Assembly: GCA_030015575.1 (NCBI GenBank)
Contig: JASDDO010000006.1
Coordinates: 318,356,361 to 318,420,360, forward strand
Length of the DNA stretch: 64,000 nt
Reading direction: 5' to 3'
From: Agapanthus africanus
Taxonomy: Eukaryota; Streptophyta; Magnoliopsida; Asparagales; Amaryllidaceae
Shown: positions 46,389 through 56,952 of the stretch, piece by piece
Numbering within the stretch: position 1 is the first letter of the stretch
How the letters are laid out: the number at the start of each line of letters is the position of its first letter
Notes under the pieces: generated by a model
What the model was told of the DNA's origin: nothing
The model's input: the letters and a program-made list of their open reading frames with translations, nothing else
The model's database searches: none
Position numbers and translations under genes: made by a program

Positions 46389-47720
46389 TCAGGCGTAGTA
46401 TTTCTTAAGGAATCGGCCATTTATTGGCCGGAAGGGTCTTTCGCCATGGATATCCATGAGCAAGTAAGCCCCACCTTGGTAGACTTTGTCTATGATGTAC
46501 GGGCCCTCGTAGTTTGGCTCGAATTTCCCCCGTTTGGCATGATTAGGGATTATAGGTCTTTTGACAACTAGCATGAGTTCTCCTTGGTAGAATGTCCTCG
46601 GCCTAGTCAATCCTTCGTATGAGCACGTCATCCTTTCTTTGTAAGCTTCTAGGTTTTGCTGCGCCATGAGACGAGTTTCATCAAGAGCGTCGAGCTCCTC
46701 AAGCTGAAGATGAGCATTCTCTTCATCTGTTAATTCGTAATGAACCGCCACTCGTGGAGAGGGTAGTTCTATCTCCAAGAGGAGTACTGCTTCCGCGCCG
46801 AATACCAATGCATACGGCATTGTATTCGTAGCTATTTTGATCATGGTTCGATACGCCCAGAGAGCTTCATGGAGTCTCTCGTGCCAGTCCTTTTTATTTT
46901 TGGACACCGTCTTCTTTATGATCTTTGTCAAGGTTTTGTTGAAAGCCTCAGCTAGACCGTTAGCTCGGGGATTATAAACCGAAGAGTATCTCCAGTCTAT
47001 GTTATGCTGCTGTGCGAAGCGGCTGGTTCTATGACTTCTGTAGGCTGGCCTGTTATCGGAGATAATCCGTCGTGGAGTGCCGAACCGTTAGATGACGTGT
47101 GTCTTGAAGAAATGGAGGATGTTCTCCGTCTTTACTTCTCTTAGCGGTATGACTTCTGCCCACTTAGAGAAGTAATCAGTTGTCGTCAATATGAATCGAT
47201 GTCCTTTGGATGACACTGGTTCGATGGGCCCAATTATGTCGGTTCCCCACATTTCGAATGTCCAGCTAGCCACTGTTGGGTGTAGCGGGTTTGGATGCTG
47301 GTGGATGAATTCTCCATGAATTTGGCACGAGTGGCACTGCTTCGCGTATTCGAGGCAGTCCTGAATCATCGCGGGCTAATAATAGCCCATTCTTTTGACC
47401 TTCAGCTTTATCTTTGGCCTGGCTTGATGAGAACCGCAAAGTCCGTCGTGAGTTTCTTGGACGACTCTCCTTGCTTCTTTCGATCCCAAGCATTTCAGCC
47501 ACAGAGAGTTGAACGATCTCTTATATAGAGTATCATTGACAAAGGCGAAAGACAGAGCTCGTTTCATGAGCTGATGTCTTGAGGATGCATTTTCAGGTGT
47601 TCGGCGGGATTTGAAGTAGTCTATAAAGACTTCTCTCCAATCCTTAGCCCTTCCTTGATCCTCTATTTGTAGGGCTGTTTGCTTGGGCGTTTCCTTTTCT
47701 TTAGACGACTCCGAAGACAT
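46389..47720 (-). pseudogene. Tat-2 integrase, nearly complete but with stops
   Basis: One minus-strand frame from 47720 to 46389. It has the zinc-binding HHCC region (HDGLCGSH ... CHSCQ), then the catalytic core with WGTDIIGPI (first Asp), FTPR-like 'GTPRRIISDNRPAY' (second Asp) and NGLAEAFNKTL (catalytic Glu). The C-terminal part (WHERLHEALWAYRT, YEGPYIIDKVYQGGAYLL) ends at FLKKYYA. Two in-frame stops fall near 47373 (after MGYY, probably from TGG) and 47085 (after THVI). A region of about 100 residues upstream (SKEKETPKQTALQIEDQG) links it to RNase H. No chromodomain is seen, as expected outside chromoviruses. Confidence 0.9.
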
Positions 47721-47739
47721 TTCTGCTGGTGCGAGAACC

Positions 47740-48996
47740 CGCGACTTTGTATAATGATCCTCACGTCATCGAGGTTTTCGTCAGCCAGTTCTTTAGCGAG
47801 TTTGGCTAATACGTCCGCTTTGCTATTTTATGTACGCGGTATACTTTTCAGGACGTAGGAGGGAATTTGAATTAGTACCTGTTGCACTCTTTTGCCATAT
47901 TTTACCAACTCTGGCTTGCACGTCTGATAGTCACCGTTTACTTAACTAACGACCAGCTAGGAGTCTCCGTATATGAGGAGGTTTTCGATTCCCATGTTGA
48001 CAACGATCTCAAGACCTGCAATCAAAGCCTCATATTCTGCTTCATTGTTTGTCCTCGGCTCTGTTAAGGAAAAGGCAAAGCGCATTATCCCTCCTTGTGG
48101 AGTCACAAAGATGAGGCCTACTCCAGATTTGATTATGGGGGAGGTGTGCTTTCGTTTCTTCATGGAAGATGCCCCGTCGAAGTAGAGTTCCCATCGGGTA
48201 TCACTCCCTCCTCTCTCCCCATCGATCGTGTCAAACGTGTGCTCATCTGGCAATTCGCAATTTAGGGGTGAATCAGCAGGTATCGGATGCTCAGCAAGGA
48301 AGTCGGCGATGGCCTGGCCTTTCACTGCTTTGAGCGGTCAGTATGTTAGCGAGAATTCTATTAAGAGTAGGGCCCATTTAGCGAGCCATCTCGTTAGTAT
48401 GGCTCTTGACACCAAATATTTGAGAGGATCCACTTTTGATATGAGATGGATCTCATGCGCCAAAGCATAATGTCGAAGCTTCGTTATCGCGAAGATTAAC
48501 GCCAGGCAAAGCGCAAAGCGCATTGTCCTCGGCTCTGTTATGGAAAAGGCAAAGCGCATTATCCCTCCTTGTGGAGTCACAAAGATGAGGCCTACTCCAG
48601 ATTTGATAATGGGGGATGTGTGCTTTCGTTTCTTCATGGAAGATGCCCCGTCGAAGTAGAGTTCCCATCGGGTATCACTCCCTCCTCTCTCCCCGTCGAT
48701 CGTGTCAAACGTGTGCTCATCTGTCAATTCGCAATTTAGGGGTGAATCAGCAAGTATCGGATGCTCAGCGAGGAAGCCGGCGATGGCCTGGCCTTTCACT
48801 GCCTTGAGCGGTCGGTATGTTAGCGAGAATTCCATTAAGAGTAGGGCCCATTTAGCGAGCCATCTCGTTAGTTTGGCTCTTGACATCAAATATTTGAAAG
48901 GATCCACTTTTGATATAAGATGGATCTCATGCGCCAAAGCATAATGTCGAAGCTTCGTTATCGTGAAGATTAACGCCAGGCAGTGTTTTTCGATAG
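47740..48996 (-). pseudogene. Tat-2 RT tail and RNase H, carrying a 474-bp in-frame tandem duplication
   Basis: On the minus strand: CLALIF.ITKLRHYALAHEIHL and DPFKYLMSRAKLTRWLAKW (RT connection/RNase H-like start), then the second RNase H type, WELYFDGAS ... GVGLIFVTP, then NNEAEYEALIAGLEI and YGDS. The last is the RNase HI-like module added in the Tat lineage, with Asp (YFDGAS) and Glu (NEAEYEAL). The segment occurs twice: about 48521-48994 and 48047-48520. The first copy ends abruptly at TEPRT, where the second begins. A stop splits the second copy near 48336, and the C-terminal end (47950-47740) has frame changes. Confidence 0.85.
48047..48994. repeat. 474-bp tandem duplication within RNase H
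   Basis: CCTCGGCTCTGTTAAGG at 48051 and CCTCGGCTCTGTTATGG at 48525 mark the two units. The phrase CGCATTATCCCTCCTTGTGG is at 48081 and 48555. Only a handful of differences, so the duplication is recent relative to the LTR divergence. 474 is a multiple of three. Confidence 0.9.
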
Positions 48997-49809
48997 GGGG
49001 TAGTTTTTGTCGATTACATAGTCTTGGACTCTTCGCCAGACCCTATGGATTCTGGGGGACAGCCGCTGTAAGGGCTGTTCCAGGTTTGCCTTTGTAACGT
49101 TCTCCACAGGTGGAGGAGACTTTTTCAACACGACAGTTGGAGAGTTCTTGCGCACCCTTCTGAGCAGCTCAAAGTTGTTCCCAGTTGGAACAGCAGTATC
49201 AACTTCCACCATTAGAGCTGGTGGGGTCAGTCCAGAAAGGGAATTGCCCCCAGCTTTCCTCACTCGGTGCCAGTGATGACGTCGAGCATGTCGTGTAGCC
49301 GGGATCACCTCTATCATCGGAGCAGCTTCTTCATGCCCCCTGCTTTGAGGCGAGGCTGTTATTAGCGCCAGCCTGTCAAAGACTGACATCCGCTGGGAAG
49401 GAATGGTCAACCTATCGAAGGCCGACTTTCGAGTAGGGGAAGTAGTTTAGACGACTTCACCTGCAGCAAGAGTTGGGATAGCCTTCTCCGGTATTGCGAG
49501 CCTCTTCGCGGGCCCATTTGAGCTTAGGCTCAGCCTGTCGAAGACTGAGGTAGTAGACTTGGACGACCCGCTGAGAGGGGCCGCGGTAGTTACAAGCCGA
49601 TCGAAGACCGACTTCTTTTGATCTTCCTGTGACGGTATCGGGACGCTGAAGCTTGTTGGCGGGACCATGGTCCCGAAGAACAACCCAGTGGTGACCTATG
49701 TCACCTGTTCCACCGGCATTGCGAAGATAGAGGCCGCTTGGGACCCGTAAGTTACTCCTCCAGATGGGACGGAGCAAGAGTTGCTATTGCAGGTACATTT
49801 GGAAGCCAT
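48990..49809 (-). pseudogene. Tat-2 gag N-terminal fragment fused to the RT tail by deletion
   Basis: Starts at an ATG at 49809 (MASKCTCNSN), 150 bases inside the PBS. Repeated SVFDRL blocks occur at least four times (KKSVFDRLV, TTSVFDRLS, KSAFDRLT, MSVFDRLA). This motif is familiar from the N-terminal half of Tat-type gag. Two in-frame stops break it, near 49697 and 49448. At about 49000 the frame jumps from VQDYVIDKNY straight into PPIEKHCLAL of the RT tail. Capsid, protease and most of RT are missing. Confidence 0.75.
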
Positions 49810-49937
49810 TGGTCTTCTTTTCTCTGCATGGGAGCAAGACACCAAATCTTAGTACCTCGAATCCACAGGAAACCATAGCAGACCGCGATTTGTTCGCGAA
49901 ACACGACACACAAAGTGTGGAGTGGAAAGAGAAAAAG

Positions 49938-49960
49938 GTCCCACCGGGCGTGCCAGAATC
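49938..49960 (-). other. Tat-2 primer-binding site
   Basis: Minus strand GATTCTGGCACGCCCGGTGGGACC immediately follows the 5' LTR terminus ...GGTAAACA (49961). It differs by only a base or two from the Tat-1 site. Confidence 0.7.
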
Positions 49961-50524
49961 TGTTTACCGTCGAAAGACGCGACCGGGACGTTAAGACGTC
50001 TGGCCTGAATTTTGGGGGCAGATACTATTTGGTTTTATCTGTCTATCTCTCCGAAGATACCAAGTTGATTTATGGCACCATGTATCGGAGGTTTGGACAG
50101 ATGCGGCCGTTGTAGAAGATTTCGTCAGATTCCCCTTCGTTTGCGAGGGTTTTTTGATTGTGGGGACGCTCTTCCCTGCATGCGCAAGCCCCTGCAGTTA
50201 ATTACGTTACCGCGTAGCGATAACCACTTTCTCCTGCTTCAGATGTTCACTTCGTGTCGTGTGTGTTTATTTTATTTTTGGTTGCCCGTGGATTGTATAC
50301 GGAGACTAATTTTGTGTTGTTGCCCGTAGGGCGTGGATCAGTCCAAATCCGTATCTTCTTAGATTTGGGTTTAGTTTGATTTAAGGATCGTTAATCTCGT
50401 TTGAGATTAAGATCAACTTAAATATTTGTTAAGGATACGTTAGTCTAATTTTTAGACTAAGATCTACTTAACGGAGGTTCGGAATCATTTTTGATCCAAT
50501 GAAAGAGCATTTGGGCTCTATCGT

Positions 50525-51110
50525 TTTAGTTTAGGGACGTTACGGTCCACAGCTAGTTTAAGGACATTACGGTCCATTGGCTAGTTTAAGGACATTACGG
50601 TCCAAAGTTTAAGGACATCATACTCCATAGGGTTTAGTTTAGGAACGTTGCGGTCCGTAGTTGGTTTAAGGATATCATAGTCCATAGAGTTTAGTTTAGG
50701 GACGTTGCGGTCCATAAGTTTAAGGACATCATAGTCCATCGAGTTTAGTTTAGGGACGTTGCGGTCCATTGGGTTTAAGGACATCATAGTCTGTAGAGTT
50801 TAGTTTAGGGACGTTGCGGTCCATTGGGTTTAAGGACATCATAGTCCATAGAGTTTAGTTTAGGGACGTTGCGGTCCATTAGGTTTAAGGACATCATAGT
50901 CCATATTTAAGAACATCATAGTCCGTGTTTAAGGATATCATAGTCCATAGGGTTCTTAGTTTAAGGACATCATAGTCCGTGTTTAAGGACATCATAGTTC
51001 GTATTTAAGGACATCATAGTCCATGGTTTAAAGACATCATAGTCCATGTTTAAGGACATTATAGTCCATGGTTTAAGGACATCATAGTCCGTGTTTAAAG
51101 ACATCATAGT
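50525..51110. repeat. 'GGACATCATAGTCC' array in the Tat-2 5' LTR
   Basis: About 25 units of GTTTAAGGACATCATAGTCC and TTTAGGGACGTTGCGGTCC. Longer than its partner at 36410-36900, so copy number has shifted since insertion. Confidence 0.9.
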
Positions 51111-51535
51111 CCATGGATTTTGGCTCATCAGTTTAAGGGTGCGCCAAGAGTTATTGGTTATTGGGACCCTCCACCTCTCTGAAGACGTTGAAAAATTACA
51201 ATGACATGTATCAGAGGTGTGGAGAGATGTACCCTTAAACCAATTTTGGTTGGATGATCTGTAATTGGGTTTGGGTCTAAGACCAATTTGGAAAACTTGT
51301 GAGCACATGGGCTCCGTTGATCTGAATTAGGGACTTTTGGTCTGCTTGGACTCAGCCCACTCAGTTTTGAATAAAGTATTGAACACTTGTGTGGACTCCG
51401 TCCCTTTTTATGTGAAACAATGCTAAGCATTGATATGGGCTCTGACGCTCACCCTTTTTCTTTGTTTTTTTCTTTATAGAGTGTTAAACACTCTTTGTGG
51501 CCTTGGGCTCTATGGGCAGAGCGCTTTATATTAGA

Positions 51536-51725
51536 CAACGCCCATGTGGGGGGGCACGTGGGGCGCTTGGTGCTGGACGCCAACCAATGAGTGCAGAGCA
51601 CTCTTTATTTTAGCAGCGCCCACGTGAGGGGCACGTGGGGCGCTTGGCGCTGGGCGCCAACCAATGAGTGCAGAGCATTCTTAATTTTAGCAGCGCCCAC
51701 GTGAGGGGCACGTGGAGCGCTTGGC
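51536..51725. repeat. CACGTG minisatellite, three units
   Basis: Same unit as at 37310-37710, with TTAGCAGCGCCCACGTGAGG at about 51610 and 51688 and a diverged unit before them. Confidence 0.9.
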
Positions 51726-52061
51726 GCTACTTTCTTCTTTATGCATTTTTCTGAAGAGTTCAATTCTTTGTTCTCCCCTGGATATTCAATCCTCAAGAAC
51801 AAATTCATCCCTGTGAGAATTAAATTCTCATTTATGGGAGACTTATTTCATGGATCTCAGATCCTGAAAAAGAACTATGTTCATTTTTGAGGGTTAAACC
51901 CTTGGGTATGCAGATGAGATACTATGATCTCTATGATCTTTATTTACCTTGAAGAAAGTTCTTTTTTCCTCTCTGTTTTTAAAGCTCTTTTTGCTTGCTC
52001 CTTTTTTTGAACTTGAAGTTTATGGGGTTCTTCTTCTGTACAAGACTTGAAGTCTTGGGGT

Positions 52062-52071
52062 CTTTATATAG
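52062..52071 (-). promoter_or_regulatory. TATA box of the Tat-2 5' LTR
   Basis: Minus strand CTATATAAAGACCCC, identical to the 3' LTR site. Predicted start of the genomic transcript about 25-35 bases further left, near an AAGACTTGAAGTCTT hairpin. Confidence 0.7.
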
Positions 52072-52723
52072 TGGAGGCACATTTGTTGATTCAGTTAACG
52101 AAATCTCTCATTGAGAGATTTCTTAATTGATTTGGAGAATTTATCCACCGTTGGATTTTTGATCCAAGGATTTCTGTTTTACAGAAGGCATTTTTCTTGT
52201 TTTTAACAAGATTGAGAAAATACTTTCCCATACAGAGCTTATTCTGTATCTTGGTGATTTTTAATCACTATTGGATTTTTGATCCAACGGTGCTCTGATT
52301 TACAGAGCACAATCTTTCTTGTTTAGAAAGATTTGAGGAGTATTTTCTCAATCAAAATTTAATTCTGTATCTTGAACGGGTAATCCAGAGGAAGAGGAAA
52401 AGGGTGATTTTTAATCACTATTAGATTTTTGATCCAACGGTGCTCTGAATTACAGAGCACAATCTTTCTTGTTTAGAAAGATTTGAGGAGTATTTCCTCA
52501 ATCAGAATTTAATTCTGTGCTCTAATGATTTATCATCTCCGTTGGATATTTGATCCAAGGGTGGAGAGCTTTTAGTTCTGGCGCTGGCGCTCTCATGCCT
52601 TGCACGTGAGGCGCTGCCTCAAAGTTTTTAACTCTGGGCGCTAGCGCTCTCGTGCTTTGCATGTGAGGCGCTGCCTCAGTTCAAATTTTGAACAGAGCCT
52701 TGCTCTCTTATTGGGGGGAAACA

Positions 52724-54282
52724 GAGTTAAACTCCAAAAAGATTTTAAATAGAGTTCAACTCCAAAAAGATTTTTGTTGTGGAGTTAAACTCCAAAAGAA
52801 TTTTATTATGGAGTTCAACTCCAAAATGATTTTTATTGTGGAGTTCGACTCCAAAAAGAGTTTTAAATGGAGTTCAACTCCAAAATGATTTTTATTGTGG
52901 AGTTAAACTCCAGAAGAATTTTAAATGTGGAGTTAAACTCCGAAAGAATTTTTATTATGGAGTTGAACTCCGAAAGAATTTTAAATAGAGTTAAACTCCG
53001 AAAAAAAATTATTTTTAAATGGACTTAAACTCCAAAAGGATTTTAAATGGAGTTTAACTCCAAAAAGATTTTATATGGAGTTTAACTCCAAAAAAGATTT
53101 TTATTTCGGAGTTAAACTCCAAAAGAATTTTATTGTGGAGTTGAACTCTGAAAGAATTTAAATGGAGTTAAACTCCGAAAGAATTTTTTTTAAAAATGGA
53201 GTTAAACTCCTAAAAAGAGTAGGAGCTTCCTTCTCTCATGTGGGAGGCAGAAAAAGGGGGCCTCCCAAAATGGGAGCCTCCCACCGACATGAGAGGGAGT
53301 CTCCTTCTCACATGAGTGGGAATAAAGGAGCTCCCAAAATGGGAGCCTCCCACTCACATGAGAGGGAGCCTTCCCCTCATATAAGAGGAAGAAAGGGGCT
53401 CCTAAAATGGGAGCCTCCCATTCACATTAGAGGAAGCATCTCTATATTTTTTGAGTTAAACTCTAAAAACATTTGTATGGAGTTAAACTCCAAAAAAAAA
53501 ATTTATTTGTGGAGTTAAACTCCATAAGAATTTAAATGGAGTTAAACTCCGAAAGAATTTTTACTATGGAGTTGAACTCCGAAAGAATTTTAAATGGAGT
53601 AAAATTCCAAAAATTTTATTTTTATATTGGAGTTAAACTCCGAAAGAATTTTTTTGTGGAGTTAAACTCCAAAAGATTTCCTCCTTTCTCTTTTGAGAAG
53701 AAACCCAAAATGAGTTCTCTTGAAACTCCAAGATTTAGATCTTGGATGATAAAAAAAGAGACCCTTTTTCTTCTCTTGATGAAGTCTTGGGAGGTGGGTG
53801 TATGGTAAAACTTTATTTAGTTTAAAAAAAAAAGAAGAGCTAAGTTTTTGATTTAATTGAAAAATGAAAAGGAAGAGAAAGAACTTGGAAGAGAGAGGAT
53901 GGAGGCACAAACCCTAGTTTTTGGGGAGAATGAATTGTATGCTTTATTTCATTATCATGTTGCCTTATATAGGCTTACACATTTACATATAGCCCCTTAG
54001 GCTTTACAAAATGGCATTTTGCCCATCTCATGCCTCATGTGCTCATTTCTTTTGCACATAAATCATGAGCGTTACAAAAATTTGGCTTTATGCCCATTTT
54101 GCTTACATTTATGCATAAAAAAATTACATGAAAATTATTTATTACATGATTTTTATTTTGGCATGTGGGAGGCTGGTCGCGGGGCTCGACTTGGGTATGG
54201 GCCCACTTGAACTGAGCCCGCTTACTTGGGGTTGATTTTGACTTTGACTTGGTCAACCGGGGTGCAATTTTTGACCCCAACA
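52724..54282 (-). repeat. Tat-1 5' LTR, outer part
   Basis: Begins with the GAGTT target duplication of Tat-2, then resumes the GGAGTTNAACTCC array exactly where 35845 stopped. It runs on through GGGAGCC hairpins (53225-53440), a second GGAGTT array (53475-53675) and a TATA box at about 53964-53973 to ...TTGACCCCAACA at 54282. Confidence 0.9.
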
Positions 54283-54653
54283 GTAATTTGTTACATGGGT
54301 TAAGTAGAGGTAAAGAACTGGGAAAATGTGATATGTCCCTCAGAGAAGAAAATGGTGCAATTGTTGCAGCCAAAACAGTTGGCGAATATCATCTTGTATT
54401 ACCAAGTGGTAATACAATGATTCTGAACGATTGTTATTTCGTACCAAAATTTTTGTGAATATTTTCCTAAATCAAGTGTTGATTGAGTATGGTATGTTGT
54501 ATTACGGTATATATGTTCTAAATCATAAAACAGTTCTAAGTATACAAAACACACACAAGAGGAACAGTTCAGAAATGAACGAAGCCTTCTTGTGGCATTA
54601 TGGACTAGGTCATATCAATGCGACAAGACTGGCTAAGTTGCATAAGAATGGAT
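54283..54653 (+). pseudogene. Copia-2 protease 3' part and GAG-pre-integrase
   Basis: The frame continues the protease of 27850-27966: NLLHGLSRGKELGKCDM, REENGAIVAAKTVGEYHL, LPSGNTMILNDCYFVPKF. After a frameshift near 54455 come FLWHYGLGHINATRLAKLHK and NG, the conserved 'LWH.RLGHI...R...L...GL' block of GAG-pre-integrase. It is cut at 54654 by the Tat-3 LTR. Missing sequence would be to the right of the window. Confidence 0.9.
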
Positions 54654-56850
54654 TGTTCCCCTCCGAATGGCGGCGCGACGATAGGGAGACGTCTTGCCTG
54701 AGATTCGGGCAGATGCTATTTAGTTTTATCCGTCCACCTCTCCGAAGAAGCCAAGTTGATTTATGGCACCATGTATCGAAGGTTTAGACGGATGCGGCTG
54801 ATATAGCAGACTTCGTCAGATTCCCCCTCGCTTGAGGTTTTTATTTATTTATTGTGGGGACGCTCTTCCCTGCAGGCGCAAGCCCCTGCAGTTAATTACG
54901 CTACCGCATCGCGGTAACAACTTTCTCCTTCTCCAGATGTTCACTTCGTGTCGTGGGTGTTTGTTTTGTTTTTGGTTGCCCGTGGATTGTATACGGAGAC
55001 TAATTTATGTCGTCGCCCGTAGGACATGGATTAGTCCAAATCTGTATTTTCTTAGATTTGGGTTTGGGGTTTTGGTTTGAGGATACGTTAGCCATATTTA
55101 ATACTAAGATCAACTCAAACGTTTGTTAAGGATACGTTAGTCCAATTTGAGACTAAGATCAACTTAACGGGATCGTTTAGATCCAACAAAAGAGCATTTG
55201 GGGGCTCTATTGTTCTAGTTTAGAGACATAGTGGTCCATTGCCAGTTTAGGGACATAGTGGTCCATCATTCCCATTTTGGGGACGAATATTGGTTTAAGG
55301 ACGCATTAGTCCATGAGTTTAAGGACCCCACAGTCCGTATTATGTGTGGTTGTCGGGACCCGTCACCTCTCTGACGACGTTGAAGGATTACAACGACAAA
55401 TATCAGAGGAGTTCAGAGATGTACCCTTGAACCGGATGTAAATTGATTTAGGAGAGCAGTTGTGCTCAGTTCCATTTAATTTGAGGACTTATGGCCAGAA
55501 TTGGGTTAAGTCCAGTTAGAAAATGTCTAACATTTATTCACATTTGGCCTGTTAGGCCTTTGATTGGGCTCTGCCCTTTTTTAAATGATGCACGACATCT
55601 AAATTGGTCTGTTAGACCTTTATTTGGGCTCTGCCCCTTTTTAATAATGCATTGCATTTTTTATTAGGCCTGTTAGGCTTTTTAATTGGGCTCTGTCCCT
55701 TCTTTAATAATGCAAAACATTTATTGTTCTGACAGTGCGCCGTGTGGCTTGTTAGGCGCTTTGCGCCAATTGAGGAGCGCAAGGCGCAAATTCATATGGA
55801 GGTGACACGTGTCGCGCTCTGGTGAGCGTAAGCGCAGTGCGCTGCGCCGGTGCGCTGCGCTAGTGCGTTGCCGACACGTGCCGCGTTCTGGTGACTTGTG
55901 CCAAACCAAGAGAGCAGTGCTATGTTTTTAGAAGCGCAAGACGCAACTGTTCTGTGATTGACACGTGGCGCTCCCTGGTGGCTTGCGCCAATCCAAGGAG
56001 CGCAACAGTGCAAATTTCAAAAGTGCAAGGCACTGTTTAATATCTTGATCAATTTTAGATCAAAAGGAACAAATTTTTCTTGTTTCCAGAGAGGTTCTAT
56101 CTCAAATCTTAAGAACCAGTGGTTCATCAAAAGGCACTGCCTTTATATAGATCAAAAGATCTAATCTTGAAGTAGATTACTTCTTTATTATTATTTTTTA
56201 AAGATCTTGATCTTGTTCTTAGATCATTGATCTTTTTAGAAGAAGATGATCTTCTTCTTTTCCAAAGGTTTACCTTTTTTTCTTTTTTTGAGTTCTTTCT
56301 CAAAGTTTTTAGAGGATTTCTGTGTTTCTCTCTCTCTGCGTGTCAATGTGTTTTAGCCTTGGAGTCTAGGGGCCTTTATATAGTGCCACTTGATTTGTTA
56401 AATCAGTTAAAGAGATCTTTCTCTAAGCGATTTAGGGATTTTTCTCCACCGTTGGATCTTTGATCTAAGAGCTTCTGGTTTACAGAAGATAATCTTCTTG
56501 TTTTAACAAGATTAGAAAGATCTTTCTGGAATTTTAATTTTGTTTTAGTGCTGGCACAGTTGGCGCAAGCGCACTTGCGCTTGATACGTGTCGCGCAGCG
56601 CAACTGCGCTAGTGCAATTGCGCTGACACGTGTCGCGCAGCGCAGAGCGCAAATCATCTGAAGCGTTGTTTCCTTCATTTTTATTTTAAACAGAGCCTTG
56701 TTCTGATTGGATGCGCTGTCTTGGGCGCAGCGCTGGCGTGTCAGCTTTTGACACGTGGCGCGCTGCGCGCAGCGCAAGGAATCTGAAGGGTTCCTTCAAT
56801 TTTTGAATTTTTGAAATTCAAACAGAGCTTTGCTCTGATTGGGGGAAACA
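54654..56850 (-). repeat. Tat-3 3' LTR
   Basis: TGTTCCCCTCCG...GGGGGAAACA, 2,197 bp. 54690-55200 aligns with Tat-2 50000-50520 (AGCCAAGTTGATTTATGGCACC, GCGCAAGCCCCTGCAGTTAA and GTATACGGAGACTAAT phrases). Instead of the CACGTG array it has GCGCAAGGCGC-type repeats with ACACGTGTCGC (55730-56010, 56545-56770). Minus-strand TATA at 56374-56383. The U3 contains GATC-rich hairpins. Confidence 0.85.
56374..56383 (-). promoter_or_regulatory. TATA box of the Tat-3 3' LTR
   Basis: Minus strand CTATATAAAGGCCCC, in the same place as in Tat-2. Confidence 0.7.
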
Positions 56851-56865
56851 AATGCCCCCCACCGT
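56851..56865 (-). other. Tat-3 polypurine tract
   Basis: Minus strand GGTGGGGGGCATT abuts the LTR start TGTTTCCCCC. It overlaps the left arm of the following palindrome. Confidence 0.75.
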
Positions 56866-56901
56866 TACGCTCACGTGGAGCACACGTGAGTGCAGCGGTG
56901 G
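56859..56901. promoter_or_regulatory. G-box palindrome upstream of the Tat-3 antisense gene
   Basis: The arms CCACCGTTACGCTCACGTG and CACGTGAGTGCAGCGGTGG pair with two mismatches around GAGCA. It contains CACGTG once per arm and is conserved with 38679-38722. Confidence 0.8.
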
Positions 56902-56952
56902 CAAGATCCTAGCCGTTGGATCAACTCAGGAGTTGAAGGGGTGCACAAGCGC

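Larger units (their letters stand above)
35846..52723 (-). mobile_element. Tat-2: Tat-lineage Ty3/gypsy element with an antisense PMD gene
   Basis: The ends are TGTTTACC (35846) and GGGAAACA (52723), with a perfect 5-bp target duplication GAGTT (35841-35845 and 52724-52728). Minus-strand order: 5' LTR 49961-52723, PBS, gag N-terminus, deletion, duplicated RNase H, integrase, repeat-rich non-coding region, antisense PMD gene on the + strand, polypurine tract, 3' LTR 35846-38670. The size of 16.9 kb, the long LTRs, the RNase H type and the antisense gene between integrase and 3' LTR are what I know of the Tat/Grande lineage. Confidence 0.9.
49961..52723 (-). repeat. Tat-2 5' LTR
   Basis: 2,763 bp, TGTTTACC...GGGAAACA. 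It contains the GGACATCATAGTCC array (50525-51110, more units than the 3' LTR), three CACGTG units (51536-51725), a TATA box on the minus strand at 52062-52071, and the hairpin-chain U3 (52085-52540), with a private insertion of about 30 bp at 52377. It would drive element transcription leftwards into gag. Confidence 0.9.
27967..54282 (-). mobile_element. Tat-1: gag-only Tat-lineage Ty3/gypsy element, host of Tat-2
   Basis: The ends are TGTAGGG (27967) and CCCCAACA (54282). The probable 5-bp target duplication is ATAAT (27962-27966) and GTAAT (54283-54287), one mismatch. Element sense is the minus strand: 5' LTR 35019-35845 plus 52724-54282 (split by Tat-2), PBS 34997-35018, gag 34862 to about 32650, non-coding internal 32650-30363, 3' LTR 27967-30362. 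No protease, RT, RNase H or integrase is present. Confidence 0.85.
22824..54653 (+). mobile_element. Copia-2: Ty1/copia element split by a 26.3-kb nested insertion
   Basis: The 5' LTR (22824-24920), PBS (24921), 5' internal region and start of protease (to 27966) continue in frame at 54283 with the rest of protease and the GAG-pre-integrase region, up to 54653. There Tat-3 interrupts it again. Removing 27967-54282 restores a continuous copia protease segment. The rest of pol and the 3' LTR lie right of the window. Confidence 0.85.

Noticed and set aside
54690..55320. Tat-3 LTR as a fragment of the Tat-2 5' LTR duplicated in tandem
   Set aside because: It has its own TG...CA ends and PPT, clearly diverged sequence and a different central repeat, so it is a separate element.
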